Assembly (NCBI RefSeq): GCF_014212135.1
Contig: NZ_JACJVQ010000019.1
Coordinates: 310,001 to 374,000 of the forward strand
From: Cohnella thailandensis
Lineage (GTDB): Bacteria > Bacillota > Bacilli > Paenibacillales > Paenibacillaceae
Length of the DNA: 64,000 nt
Direction of reading: 5' to 3'
The position numbers and the translations under genes were made by a program. A model generated the notes under the pieces. The model did no database searches and was not told where the DNA came from. It saw nothing but the letters and a program-made list of their open reading frames with translations. The stretch's first letter is position 1. Each line of letters opens with the position of its first letter. Below, piece by piece: positions 34,565-43,629 of the stretch.

Positions 34565-35620
34565 ATGACTCAATCGGAAACGGTCGGCTATCAAGTTAAC
34601 GCTCGATACGTAGAAGACATCCTACATAAGCTGCTCAACACTCCTAGCCCAAGCGGCTACTGCATGAACATCATGAAGGTAGTAGAAGAGGAAGCGGCCA
34701 AGCTGGGCTATGCGGTAGAGCGTACTCCGAAGGGGAACGGGATCATTACGGTTCCGGGAGCCGCGACGGACGGAGAGACGTTGGCGCTAACCGCCCACGT
34801 GGATACGCTCGGCGCGATGGTGCGCGCGGTCAAATCCAATGGCATGCTTCGCATCACGCCGATCGGCGGCTACGCGATGCAGACGATCGAAGGGGAATAT
34901 TGCACCATCCATACGCGGGACGGTCGGACCTATGAAGGAACGGTTCTCTCCACGAAGCCGTCCGTTCACGTATACCCGGACGCCCGGGAATGGAAGCGCG
35001 AAGAAGCGAACATGGAGATTCGCATCGACGAGGATGTCGCTAGCAAAGAGGACGTCCTGAAGCTAGGCATTTCGGTCGGCGATATCGTCTCCTGGGATCC
35101 GCGCGCCCGCCTGCTGCCGAACGGCTGGGTCAAGTCGCGCCATCTGGACGACAAGGCGAGCGTGGCGGCGCTGTTCGGAGTGCTGGAATGGCTGAAGCGG
35201 GAGGGGAAAACTCCTGCCCGTACGGTCAAGATCATCCTCTCCACCTATGAAGAGGTGGGCCATGGCGCCTCTTCCATCCCCGCGGACGTCACCGAGATGA
35301 TCGCGGTCGACATGGGAGCGCTCGGAGACGACCTGTCCGCCACGGAGAAGGACGTCTCGATCTGCGCGAAGGATTCGTCCGGTCCGTACGATTACGGGAT
35401 GACCTCGAAGCTTATCGAGCTGGCGAAGCGGGAGAACCTGCCTCATGCGGTCGATATTTACCCGCAATACGGCTCCGATGCCTCCGCCGCGCTTCGCGGC
35501 GGCAGCAACATCCGCGCCGCGCTCATCGGCCCCGGCGTACACGCCTCCCACGGCATGGAGCGGACTCATCGGGACGCGATCCTGAACACGGCCAGACTGT
35601 TGTTGGCATATATTTTGTAG
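34565..35620 (+). CDS. M42 family metallopeptidase
   Basis: Cobalt/zinc-dependent aminopeptidase of 351 residues, cytosolic and usually a large oligomer. Metal ligands are in ALTAHVDTLGAMV (His78, Asp80), SRHLDDKASVAAL (Asp), YEEVGHG (catalytic and metal Glu), AVDMGA (Asp) and GVHASHGMERTH (His). GGAAGG precedes the ATG. A terminator follows 22 bases after the stop, so it is a single-gene transcript. Confidence 0.92.
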   Translation: MTQSETVGYQVNARYVEDILHKLLNTPSPSGYCMNIMKVVEEEAAKLGYAVERTPKGNGIITVPGAATDGETLALTAHVDTLGAMVRAVKSNGMLRITPIGGYAMQTIEGEYCTIHTRDGRTYEGTVLSTKPSVHVYPDAREWKREEANMEIRIDEDVASKEDVLKLGISVGDIVSWDPRARLLPNGWVKSRHLDDKASVAALFGVLEWLKREGKTPARTVKIILSTYEEVGHGASSIPADVTEMIAVDMGALGDDLSATEKDVSICAKDSSGPYDYGMTSKLIELAKRENLPHAVDIYPQYGSDASAALRGGSNIRAALIGPGVHASHGMERTHRDAILNTARLLLAYIL

Positions 35621-35642
35621 GAGCTATTGTTGGAGCGTGGTT

Positions 35643-35680
35643 AAGACGGAGCCAGGGCGGATGCCCGACTTCGTCTTTTT
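35643..35680 (+). terminator. Intrinsic terminator after the M42 gene
   Basis: AAGACG (35643-35648) plus inner AG and GGGC pair with GCCC, CT and CGTCTT (to 35677), followed by TTT. A second small hairpin, TGCACG ... CGTGCA, lies at about 35690-35708. Confidence 0.75.
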
Positions 35681-35802
35681 CATTTGCCGATGCACGGAAA
35701 AAACGTGCAACGGAGCCTCCATCGCGGAGGAAAAGTTTGACGCCCGAATCGGCAGGAGGTATCCTGACGACAGGGGTAAAGCAAGCATTGGAGGTCAAAA
35801 GC

Positions 35803-36528
35803 ATGTTAGTGGGTAGCGTAAAGGAGCTGCGGCGGTATCCGGTCAAGTCGTTCGCGGGGGAGCAACTCCTCGAAGAGTCCCGAATCGAGAAATACGGAAT
35901 GTACGGCGATCGGTGGCATGCGTTCGTCGACGAGACGAAGACGGGGTGGAACAGCTACGTGACCGCGAGGGGGATTCCGGCCATGCTCGGCTATCGGGCG
36001 GAAGTCATCGAGTCGCCTGACGAGAGCGAGCCTCCGCATGTGCGGGTTACGGCGCCGGACGGGACTCTCTATCGGTGGAACGAAGAGCTCCTGGAAGACG
36101 TACAGAAGCTTACTCCGACGAAGCTCAGCATGAGGAACTACTTCGGGCAGAATGCCGATTTGATGGGAGTCGACGACAGCCCGATCCTGCTCGTCACCGA
36201 TCGATCCCTACGCAAACTTGAGTCCGTCTGGGGCAAACCGCTAGATCCGCTTCGGTTCCGGGCTAATGTGCTAATTAGCTTAAACGACGACGCGACCAGC
36301 GAGACGGAGTGGGTCGGCAAGGAGCTGCAGATAGGAACCGCGACATTCCGCATCGACAAGGGCTGCGAGCGCTGCTCGATGATCACTCTGGATCCGGATA
36401 CGCGGGAACGCGATCCCTCGCTTCTCAAGATCGTCCATCAACAATTCCAATTGACGTTCGGCATGTACGCTTCGGTCGCGACGCCCGGCAAGATCGCGAT
36501 CGGCGACGAGATTAGGCTTCGAGATTAG
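35803..36528 (+). CDS. MOSC domain-containing protein
   Basis: Protein of 241 residues with an N-terminal beta-barrel (VGSVKELRRYPVKSFAGEQL, the MOSC_N start) and a MOSC sulfurtransferase-like domain whose conserved cysteine is in DKGCERCSMI. MOSC proteins carry persulfide or bind molybdenum cofactor; the YuiH-like oxidoreductase 1.5 kb upstream is a possible partner. GGAGG lies eight bases before ATG 35803, so the open frame up to 35737 is not used. The 120-base leader has two short hairpins of unknown meaning. Confidence 0.88.
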   Translation: MLVGSVKELRRYPVKSFAGEQLLEESRIEKYGMYGDRWHAFVDETKTGWNSYVTARGIPAMLGYRAEVIESPDESEPPHVRVTAPDGTLYRWNEELLEDVQKLTPTKLSMRNYFGQNADLMGVDDSPILLVTDRSLRKLESVWGKPLDPLRFRANVLISLNDDATSETEWVGKELQIGTATFRIDKGCERCSMITLDPDTRERDPSLLKIVHQQFQLTFGMYASVATPGKIAIGDEIRLRD

Positions 36529-36586
36529 ACTTCGAGATTGATCCCTTATCGATCTCTTATTGATTACATACTAGGAGCGTGCGGAT

Positions 36587-37852
36587 ATGGCAAGCAGTCG
36601 GAACTGGGCAGGCAATTACGAGTACGCCGCTTCGAAGCTTCTCGAAGCGGAGAGCGTAGAGCAGGTACAAGAATGGGTTGCCGGAAGCGATCGAGTCAAA
36701 GGGTTAGGCACTCGCCATTCCTTTAACGGCATCGCCGACAGCGTCGGCAGTCACCTCTCGCTAGCGAAGCTGAACCGGGTAATCGCTTTGGATAAGACGA
36801 ACCATCGGGTAACGGTCGAAGGCGGAATCCGTTACGGGGAGCTCTGCCGATATCTTCACGACAACGGCTACGCGCTGCCCAATCTTGCGTCTCTGCCGCA
36901 CATTACGGTGGCCGGCGCTTGCGCGACGGCCACGCACGGCTCAGGCGATCGGATCGGCAATCTGTCGACGTCGGTTCACGCTCTGGAGATTGTCCGGGCG
37001 GACGGGACAACGGTCTTTCTATCGCGCGATCAGCCTGATAGCTCGGTCGCGGGAGCGATCGTAGGGCTTGGCGGATTGGGCGTCGTGACGAAGCTGACTT
37101 TAAACGTTATTCCAACCTTCCAAGTGCGGCAGCACGTCTACGAGAATTTGCCGCTGTCCCAGCTGGAAACGAATCTGGATTCGATTTTCTCCAGCGGCTA
37201 CAGCGTCAGCCTGTTCACGGATTGGAAGCGATCCGCCTTCAATCAAGTGTGGGTGAAGAGCCGAATGCCGGCGGATCAAGCATCTTCCGAAGCGGCTTCC
37301 GAGCTGTACGGCGCAAGATTGGCGACCGCCAAGCGTCACCCGGTGCCGGGCTTCGGCCCGGAGAACTGCAGCGAGCAGATGGGCATTCCGGGACCTTGGC
37401 ATGAGCGGCTTCCTCATTTTCGCATGGAATTCACCCCTAGCGCCGGAGAGGAGCTGCAAAGCGAATATTTCGTGCCTCGCCGGCATGCGTATGCCGCCTT
37501 GCGCGCGTTCGATCGGTTGAAGGAGCGAATCTCTCCGCTTCTGTACGTCTCGGAGGTTCGTACGATCGCCCAAGACGATTTGTGGATGAGCCCTTGCTAT
37601 GGGCAAGATTCGGTGGCGATCCATATGACTTGGAAGCCGGAATGGGAAGCCGTTCGGCAGGTGTTGCCTCTAATCGAGACAGAGTTGGAGCCATTCCAAG
37701 CGCGCCCGCATTGGGGCAAGCTGTTTACGATGCCTCCCTCGCGGGTTCAATCGCTCTACTCCAAACTGCCCGACTTCAGGCGGCTGCTTCAACAATTCGA
37801 CCCTCAAGGCAAATTCCGCAACGCGTTCCTGGAGCAATACATAGCGGAATAA
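36587..37852 (+). CDS. FAD-dependent alditol oxidase-like protein
   Basis: Flavoprotein of 421 residues in the vanillyl-alcohol oxidase family, close to alditol/xylitol oxidases and the D-arabinono-lactone oxidase C-domain. The FAD-attaching histidine is His44 in GTRHSFNG; the pyrophosphate-binding segment is LASLPHITVAGACATATHGS. The C-terminal half (HPHFRMEF-like LPHFRMEFTPSAGEELQSEY, RTIAQDDLWMSP) is typical. AGGAG lies before the ATG. It would oxidise a polyol or aldonolactone to give hydrogen peroxide; substrate not known. Confidence 0.87.
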   Translation: MASSRNWAGNYEYAASKLLEAESVEQVQEWVAGSDRVKGLGTRHSFNGIADSVGSHLSLAKLNRVIALDKTNHRVTVEGGIRYGELCRYLHDNGYALPNLASLPHITVAGACATATHGSGDRIGNLSTSVHALEIVRADGTTVFLSRDQPDSSVAGAIVGLGGLGVVTKLTLNVIPTFQVRQHVYENLPLSQLETNLDSIFSSGYSVSLFTDWKRSAFNQVWVKSRMPADQASSEAASELYGARLATAKRHPVPGFGPENCSEQMGIPGPWHERLPHFRMEFTPSAGEELQSEYFVPRRHAYAALRAFDRLKERISPLLYVSEVRTIAQDDLWMSPCYGQDSVAIHMTWKPEWEAVRQVLPLIETELEPFQARPHWGKLFTMPPSRVQSLYSKLPDFRRLLQQFDPQGKFRNAFLEQYIAE

Positions 37853-37912
37853 GCAAGCCAACTGGCATCGATGGATAATGTCCGGCGTTATACGGTTTCC
37901 AATTCGGATCCA

Positions 37913-37948
37913 AGACCGTTCTCGATTGGCGAGAACGGTCTGTTTTTG
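37913..37948 (+). terminator. Intrinsic terminator after the alditol oxidase gene
   Basis: AGACCGTTCTCG (37913-37924) and its exact inverse (37930-37941) with a five-base loop, followed by GTTTTTG. Confidence 0.9.
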
Positions 37949-38360
37949 TTGCAAATTTTCGACGAAAAAACCGATGTTTCATTGAACTCGAATGGTAGTC
38001 CCATCGTCTAATTTGGCATAAGAAACAACAACGAGCCCAAGCAAGCTTACCGGAGCTCGGAAGGGAGGAATTCGGACACTAAATACGCAGCAACGGGCCA
38101 AACAGCGGACTGTATTTAATGGCATTAAATTTATGGAAAAAGCATGAGAGCAAGACACCACGGGCGATGTTGCGCATCGCGGCACGTCCTCTTAACAAGC
38201 GGAGCGAAAGGTAGAAACGGGATAATGAAACATAGCGAAAGCAGAAGTACTTACGGAAGTCAAGTCGCAAACGGCACCAATCTCATGCTTGCAACACCCG
38301 GCAATACGAACATCGGAAGTAATGACTTGCCATTCTTGACGAGTGGAGGAGTCCGCTGCC
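37949..38360. other. Gene-poor stretch with short dyads
   Basis: About 410 bases without a convincing gene. Visible are a perfect dyad ATTTAAT-GGC-ATTAAAT (38114-38130), a stem TAAATAC (38080-38086) with GTATTTA (38112-38118), and a small hairpin GCGATG-TTGCG-CATCGC (38164-38180). An ORF of 47 codons at 38225-38368 (starting MKHSESRSTYGSQVANGTNL) overlaps the acyltransferase start, but lacks a good ribosome site. An expressed small RNA here cannot be excluded. Confidence 0.3.
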
Positions 38361-40316
38361 ATGCCTGAGCAAACTGGCAAGAAACGCTACATGCCCGGCC
38401 TTGACGGCCTGAGGGCATTGTCGGTGATGGCGGTCATCGTCTATCATCTGCCTATGAACGTCCTTCCCGGGGGCTTCCTCGGAGTCGGCGTTTTCTTCGT
38501 CTTATCCGGTTACCTAATCACAGACCAATTGGTCGCCAAATGGCAGAGCGAAAGAACCCTCGACCTGAAAGGGTTCTGGCTTAGGAGAGCGAGAAGGCTG
38601 CTTCCCGCCATGCTTCTGCTCGTAGCGATAGTGGCGGCTTGGCTGGCGGCAACCGATTCCTCCCGGCTTCATTCGCTGGGAGGAGATATCGGGGCGGCTC
38701 TCGCTTACATCCACAATTGGTGGCTGATTTTTCATAACGTGTCTTACTTCGAGAGCTTCGGACCGCCGTCTCCGTTCGGCCACTTCTGGTCGCTTGCGGT
38801 GGAGGAGCAATTCTATGTGTTATGGCCGCTCCTTCTGGCTCTCGGCTTGACGATGGCTCCGAAGCGCGGACCGCTGGCGCTGATCATCGGCGGGTGCGCG
38901 GCGCTGTCGGCCCTTGCGATGGCGCTGATCTACGTGCCGGGAACCGACCCGAGCCGCGTCTATTACGGAACGGATACGAGGGCTTTCGGCCTGCTGATCG
39001 GGGCGGCTCTCGCGGTCATTCTGCCCAGCGCCAGCCTGAAGCCGATCCTCTCGAACCGTCGGCGTCTGCTGGTAGATGGGATCGGCCTCGCCGCGTTAGC
39101 CGTCATCGTGCTGATGGCCATGTACACGGACGAATACGGAGCCTTCACCTATCGCGGCGGTCTGCTGCTGCTGTCGATCGTGACCGCCGTCCTCATCGCC
39201 GTTCTCATTCATCCGTCCAGCCGACTGGCTCAGGCGCTGTCCGTCAAACCGCTGAGATGGATCGGGGTGCGCTCCTACGGCATCTATTTGTGGCACTATC
39301 CGGTTATCGTTTTGACGAGCGGATCCTACCTGTCGGGAGAGGTCGACTACGCGAGAACCGCCATGCAAATCGTCCTTACCCTATCTCTGGCGGCCCTATC
39401 CTGGAAGTTCGTCGAAAAGCCCATTTTGAACGGGGGATTCGGCAGGCTCGCTCATCGAACGAGGGAAGCTCTATTAGCGGCGAAACGCGGTTCGGTACTG
39501 CGTTTTCGTCCGAGAGTTTTCTCCATGGTGTCGGTCTCGCTCGTCGTCGTGCTCTGCATCTCCTGCGGAGGAGGCGGGGAAGCACGGCCGAGCTATGCGA
39601 ATGAAGCGGCCGATCCGATAATTAATGACATTAACAAAACTGATCCAACGCCAACGCCTTCTGCGACGACAAAGCCGGATAAGGACGTCATCCTTGCCTC
39701 CGGCAAAAATCCGTCCTCCGCGTCGTCTTCGTCAAAGCCGGCAGAAGTAAAGCCTGCGGACGAAACGACAGAACCGGCGGCGAGCGGAGGGAACGGTAAG
39801 TCCGAGGCGGCTCCTTCGGCCAACGCGGCCGCCGACGGCAATGGAGTGACGGTGATCGGCGACTCGGTCATTCTCGGCGTTCAGTCTTTGCTGGAGGAGA
39901 AGCTTCCCGGCATCCTCGTCGACGGCAAGGTGGGGCGCCAAATGAACAAAGCGATGGATACCGTGGAAGCTCTCGAGCAGGAAGGCAATCTGGGCAAGGT
40001 GGTCGTGCTGGAGCTGGGGACGAACGGCTCTTTTGCGGAGAAGAAGATTACGCAGATTCTCGATAAGCTCGGAGAGAAGCGGAGCGTCATCCTGATCAAC
40101 ACCCGCGTCCCGCGGCAATGGCAGGATACGGTCAACGAGACGCTGAAGGACGTCGCCGCCGATTACGATAACGTCACCCTGATCGATTGGTACCGGGTCA
40201 GCTCGGGTAAGAAGGAGTATTTCGGCAAGGACGGAGTGCACCTTACTCGGACCGGAGCCGAACTTTACGCCGATTTGATCGTAAAGGAATTGAAGAGCGT
40301 TCGCGGAGAGAGCTAG
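38361..40316 (+). CDS. OatA/YrhL-like acyltransferase with SGNH domain
   Basis: Membrane-bound O-acyltransferase of 651 residues. Residues about 10-350 form the acyltransferase-3 domain with ten or more helices; catalytic His29 is in VYHLP, with RRARRLLPA and SLAVEEQFYVLWP further on. After a final helix (VSLVVVLCISC) comes a low-complexity linker rich in Ser, Pro and Lys, and then an extracytoplasmic SGNH esterase domain (VIGDSVILG ... DGVHLTRTG). It acetylates peptidoglycan or another surface polymer. GGAGGAG is nine bases before ATG 38361; GTG 38343 is an alternative. Confidence 0.9.
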   Translation: MPEQTGKKRYMPGLDGLRALSVMAVIVYHLPMNVLPGGFLGVGVFFVLSGYLITDQLVAKWQSERTLDLKGFWLRRARRLLPAMLLLVAIVAAWLAATDSSRLHSLGGDIGAALAYIHNWWLIFHNVSYFESFGPPSPFGHFWSLAVEEQFYVLWPLLLALGLTMAPKRGPLALIIGGCAALSALAMALIYVPGTDPSRVYYGTDTRAFGLLIGAALAVILPSASLKPILSNRRRLLVDGIGLAALAVIVLMAMYTDEYGAFTYRGGLLLLSIVTAVLIAVLIHPSSRLAQALSVKPLRWIGVRSYGIYLWHYPVIVLTSGSYLSGEVDYARTAMQIVLTLSLAALSWKFVEKPILNGGFGRLAHRTREALLAAKRGSVLRFRPRVFSMVSVSLVVVLCISCGGGGEARPSYANEAADPIINDINKTDPTPTPSATTKPDKDVILASGKNPSSASSSSKPAEVKPADETTEPAASGGNGKSEAAPSANAAADGNGVTVIGDSVILGVQSLLEEKLPGILVDGKVGRQMNKAMDTVEALEQEGNLGKVVVLELGTNGSFAEKKITQILDKLGEKRSVILINTRVPRQWQDTVNETLKDVAADYDNVTLIDWYRVSSGKKEYFGKDGVHLTRTGAELYADLIVKELKSVRGES

Positions 40317-40328
40317 CTAGCCGTACCC

Positions 40329-40380
40329 AAACCCGTCGTTTGCCTCGGATCGGACCGATTCGGGCGAGCGGCGGGTTTTT
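40329..40380 (+). terminator. Terminator after the acyltransferase gene
   Basis: AAACCCG (40329-40335) pairs with CGGGTTT (from 40372), followed by further T residues. The loop contains more partial pairing (CGGATCGGACCGATTCGG). Confidence 0.65.
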
Positions 40381-40434
40381 GCTCCTTAATCTGCTACAAT
40401 AAGGGAGACATCGACAGGGAAGCGAGGGAACGAC

Positions 40435-41193
40435 GTGAACGAAATCATCGGGAAGCTGCTGGAGCATCGCTCCATTCGCTCTTATACCGCCCAGCCCGTC
40501 TCGGAAGAGCAGATCCGCGCCATCGTGGGAAGCGCCCAGGCGGCCAGCACTTCCAGCTTCGTGCAAGCTTACACCATCATCGGAATCAAGGATAAGGCGC
40601 GCCGAACCCGACTGTCCGAGCTCGCCGGCAATCAGAAGCATGTGGAGGACTGTCCTCTGCTGCTGATTTTCTGTCTGGATCTGCATCGCTCTGAGCTCTG
40701 CGCGGCAATGGAAGGCATCGGTCCGGATCGGACAAGGGATTCGTTGGAATCGACGGAGCAATATACGGTCGGGGTCGTCGACGCGGCTCTGGCAGCCCAG
40801 AATGCGGCGGTCGCGGCCGAATCCATGGGGCTGGGCATCTGCTACATAGGCGGCTTGCGGAACAAACCGAGGGAGGTCGCCGAGCTGCTGAAGACGCCGG
40901 AGAGAGTCGTTCCGCTGTTCGGAATGACGGTCGGTTATCCCGCCAAGCCGTCCGCCGCGAAACCAAGACTGCCGCTGGAGGCGGTCTATTCGGAAGAAAC
41001 GTACTGGACGGAAGAGAGCGAGATCCGGGGCCGATTGGAAAAGTATAACGAGGTAATCGCGGAGTATTACCGGGAGCGAACGGGAGGGGCCAGAGCCGAG
41101 CGTTGGACCGAGCAGATGGGCAATCGCCTGGCGAAGCCGAACCGGCTGGATTGGAAGGATTATTTGGCGAGCCGCAAGCTGCCGTTGAATTGA
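40435..41193 (+). CDS. nfsA: Oxygen-insensitive NADPH nitroreductase
   Basis: FMN-dependent nitro/flavin reductase of the NfsA/FRP type, 252 residues. FMN-binding residues are in HRSIRSYT (phosphate arginines), the SSFVQAYTIIGI stretch, and GLGICYIGGLRN; VPLFGMTVGYPA is the C-terminal family signature. GTG start with AGGGA nearby. It acts on quinones, nitroaromatics or free flavin. It converges on a flavin-dependent LLM oxidoreductase gene and might supply it with reduced flavin, which is speculation. Confidence 0.9.
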   Translation: MNEIIGKLLEHRSIRSYTAQPVSEEQIRAIVGSAQAASTSSFVQAYTIIGIKDKARRTRLSELAGNQKHVEDCPLLLIFCLDLHRSELCAAMEGIGPDRTRDSLESTEQYTVGVVDAALAAQNAAVAAESMGLGICYIGGLRNKPREVAELLKTPERVVPLFGMTVGYPAKPSAAKPRLPLEAVYSEETYWTEESEIRGRLEKYNEVIAEYYRERTGGARAERWTEQMGNRLAKPNRLDWKDYLASRKLPLN

Positions 41194-41241
41194 GATCGTG
41201 TTTGGTTGAATAGGAGCAGGGAAGAAGGTTTCGGGGGTTTA

Positions 41242-41285
41242 GGATGGACCGGTAGAGGCTTCGGGATGGTCCAGTAAAGGTTTCG
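41242..41285. repeat. Two 22-bp tandem repeats
   Basis: GGATGGACCGGTAGAGGCTT CG (41242-41263) is followed directly by GGATGGTCCAGTAAAGGTTT CG (41264-41285), 18 of 22 bases alike, with a further partial GGTTTCGGGG before it. They sit in the 3' region between convergent genes. Confidence 0.5.
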
Positions 41286-41291
41286 GAATGG

Positions 41292-41317
41292 AAGGGAGCG
41301 ACGATTGCCGCTCCCTT
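41292..41317. terminator. Bidirectional terminator hairpin
   Basis: AAGGGAGCG (41292-41300) and its exact inverse (41309-41317) lie between the convergent nfsA and LLM genes. Confidence 0.7.
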
Positions 41318-41322
41318 CTTCA

Positions 41323-42336
41323 TTAGGATTGATCCGAGGAGAGTCCGAAGGCTTCGGCCAGCAGCCGGTAGGACTTGATCCTGGCGTCGAAATCGTGCGT
41401 GATCGTCACGACCATGAATTCGTCGATGCCGAACTGTTCGCTCATGTTCTCAAGGCGCGCTTTCACCTGTTCGGGCGTTCCGAGAATTCTGCGATGGGCT
41501 CCGGCGCGTATTCTTTCGCGATCGTATTCGGTGTACGGGTAGCTCTCCGCCGTCTCGACGGAAGGGAAGAAGTCGAGCATGCGGCCTTGCTCCAGCGACA
41601 GGAAGAACAGCTCGGTGCTCGTCGCGAGCCTCACGGCTTCCTCTTCCGTGTCCGCGCAGATAACCATTACCGCAGCCAGCGCGCGGGGCTCCGGGTGAAG
41701 GGCGTTCGGCTGGTAGCGGTCCAAATAATAAGCGATCGCGTCCTCGCTGCCCGGAACGCCGAAGAATTGGGCATAAGCGTAAGGAAGCCCCATGCGCGCA
41801 GCGATTTGCGCCGTTCCGAGGCTGGAGCCGAGAAGCCACAGCTCGGGTTTCGTTTGAATGGCGGGCGACGCGTGCAAGCCGGCGAACCGGTGTCCGGCCG
41901 GGAGCGAATCGTACAGGTAATTCAGCAGATCGTTTACTTGCTCCGGATACCGGTCGATGTCGCCGTACCGGCCTTCTTGAAGGGCTCGGGTCGAGAGCGG
42001 CATCCCGCCGGGAGCGCGGCCGAGTCCGACGTCGATGCGACCTGGGTTCAAGGCTTCGAGAAGCTTGAAGTTCTCCGCGACCTTATAGGCGCTGTAATGC
42101 GGAAGCATGATCCCGCCGGAGCCGAGCCGAATCCGCTTCGTGTTCGCTCCGAGATGGGCGAGAAGCACCTCCGGGCTGGAGTGGGCGAGCGAACGGGAGG
42201 AATGATGCTCGGATACCCAGTAACGATGATAGCCGAGACGGTCCGCTTCTTGGGCTAGCTTGGTCGTATTGACGAGCGCCTGCGCGGCGGTTTGTCCTTC
42301 GCAGACTTGGGATTGATCGAGAATGCTGAGCTTCAT
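41323..42336 (-). CDS. LLM class flavin-dependent oxidoreductase
   Basis: Luciferase-like monooxygenase, 337 residues, MsnO8 subgroup. It starts MKLSILDQSQVCEGQTAAQA, then [32 protein letters not shown] and DVGLGRAPGGMP. It shares this plan with the AT-rich gene at 20215-21243, but has host-like base composition. GGGGTG lies eight bases before ATG 42336; the frame open to 42402 lacks such a site. Substrate unknown. Confidence 0.9.
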   Translation of the reverse strand: MKLSILDQSQVCEGQTAAQALVNTTKLAQEADRLGYHRYWVSEHHSSRSLAHSSPEVLLAHLGANTKRIRLGSGGIMLPHYSAYKVAENFKLLEALNPGRIDVGLGRAPGGMPLSTRALQEGRYGDIDRYPEQVNDLLNYLYDSLPAGHRFAGLHASPAIQTKPELWLLGSSLGTAQIAARMGLPYAYAQFFGVPGSEDAIAYYLDRYQPNALHPEPRALAAVMVICADTEEEAVRLATSTELFFLSLEQGRMLDFFPSVETAESYPYTEYDRERIRAGAHRRILGTPEQVKARLENMSEQFGIDEFMVVTITHDFDARIKSYRLLAEAFGLSSDQS

Positions 42337-42509
42337 CCGTAAAACACCCCTTAGGTTGGGTTGATCGACTGCTGCGCAGTAAGTTCTAAACTTCTCCATC
42401 ATACCTCCCGTCCTTAACTGTAGTCAATAAAATCACAGAATAAGGGGGAGCAATTGAATTTTGCCTCCGGGGTCGTTTATGATGAAGATATAATAGGAGG
42501 TGTTGATCC

Positions 42510-43199
42510 ATGGAAATTACATATCATGGCCATTCTTGCATCCAGATCGAAACCGGCGGCAAATCGCTGATCATCGATCCTTTTCTAAGAGGCAATCCGC
42601 TCTCCGTCACGAAACCGGAAGACGTTAAGGTCGACGCCGTTCTTCTTACGCACGCGCACGGGGATCACATTGCGGATGCCGCGCCGATCGCGAAGGCGAA
42701 CGGAGCGCCGGTCGTCGCCATCGTCGAGCTCGCTTCATACATGGCTTGGCAAGGCGTCGAGACGGTCGGCATGAACTTGGGCGGCACGTACGACCTTGGC
42801 TTCGCCAAAGCGAAGATGATCCCGGCCTTCCACAGCTCGGGCATCGTCGACGAGACGACCAAGACGATCCATTATGCCGGAATGCCGGCAGGCTTTCTCA
42901 TTCGCGCGGAAGGCAAAACGATTTTGCATACCGGCGATACGTGTCTGTTCGGGGACATGAAGATGATCGGAGAGCGCGAAAGCATCGATCTCGCCTTCCT
43001 TCCGATCGGGGATCACTTCACGATGGGGCCGGAAGACGCGCTTCAGGCGGCCAAGTGGTTCGGCGCCCGCCATGTCGTTCCGGTGCATTACAACACGTTC
43101 CCGCCGATCCGCCAGGACTCCGAAGCGTTCGTGAACAAGCTGGAGCAAAGCGGGATCCGCGGTCACGTCATGGCACCGGGAGATCGTTTTACGCTGTAG
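42510..43199 (+). CDS. UPF0173 metal-dependent hydrolase (YtkL-like)
   Basis: Metallo-beta-lactamase-fold hydrolase of 229 residues. Metal ligands: His48-x-His50-x-Asp52-His53 (LTHAHGDHI), the later HTGDT and the C-terminal VPVHYNTFP. Length and sequence fit UPF0173/YtkL proteins, whose substrate is not known. AGGAGGTG precedes the ATG. The small DUF3886 gene follows after 24 bases, probably in the same transcript. Confidence 0.92.
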   Translation: MEITYHGHSCIQIETGGKSLIIDPFLRGNPLSVTKPEDVKVDAVLLTHAHGDHIADAAPIAKANGAPVVAIVELASYMAWQGVETVGMNLGGTYDLGFAKAKMIPAFHSSGIVDETTKTIHYAGMPAGFLIRAEGKTILHTGDTCLFGDMKMIGERESIDLAFLPIGDHFTMGPEDALQAAKWFGARHVVPVHYNTFPPIRQDSEAFVNKLEQSGIRGHVMAPGDRFTL

Positions 43200-43223
43200 T
43201 TTTACGCCGTAGGGGGAATTAGA

Positions 43224-43493
43224 GTGGCGAAGAAGAAGCAAATACCGCAGACGCGCAAATCGTCCGCCGCGGACGCGTCCGATTCTCCGATTACGCTGAA
43301 GGAGCTGCTCGGGGCCGACGTGATCGGCAAGCTCAAGGCTCAAGCCGACGAGCTTAAGGCCGCGGAGGCCGCCCAGAGGGAGCGCAAGCGGCAGGAGGAA
43401 GAGGAGAAGCGCAAGGCGGAGCAGAAGAGGCTGGACAACGATTTCGAGTATCTTCTGAACAACAGCTCGTCGGATTGGAAGAAGTTCAAATAA
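43224..43493 (+). CDS. YqkE-like DUF3886 protein
   Basis: An 89-residue basic protein, GTG start, with the DUF3886 pattern: SPITLKELLGADVIGKLKAQ followed by a long charged helix (AAQRERKRQEEEEKRKAEQK) and a short C-terminal FEYLLNNSSSDWKKFK. It is mostly one predicted coiled coil. Conserved in Bacillus (YqkE) and Paenibacillus; function unknown. Confidence 0.85.
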   Translation: MAKKKQIPQTRKSSAADASDSPITLKELLGADVIGKLKAQADELKAAEAAQRERKRQEEEEKRKAEQKRLDNDFEYLLNNSSSDWKKFK

Positions 43494-43537
43494 AACTCTC
43501 GTTGGAGTCGACGTCGTTCGATTAAGCCAACGGCTGG

Positions 43538-43565
43538 AAGAAGCCTGTCATGAGCAGGCTTCTTT
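43538..43565 (+). terminator. Intrinsic terminator after the DUF3886 gene
   Basis: AAGAAGCCTG (43538-43547) pairs with CAGGCTTCTT (43555-43564), followed by TTG; short T run. Confidence 0.75.
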
Positions 43566-43629
43566 GTCATATATGTTAATAATATTCGCGATTCGCGGTT
43601 GCGCGGCGTTCGAGGGGGGAAGGCAGACA

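Noticed and set aside
35700-35802. Molybdenum-cofactor riboswitch before the MOSC gene
   Set aside because: The leader has two small hairpins, but I could not match the Moco riboswitch core.
38225-38368. 47-codon ORF before the acyltransferase
   Set aside because: It has no proper ribosome site and overlaps the next start; kept only as a remark in the gap entry.
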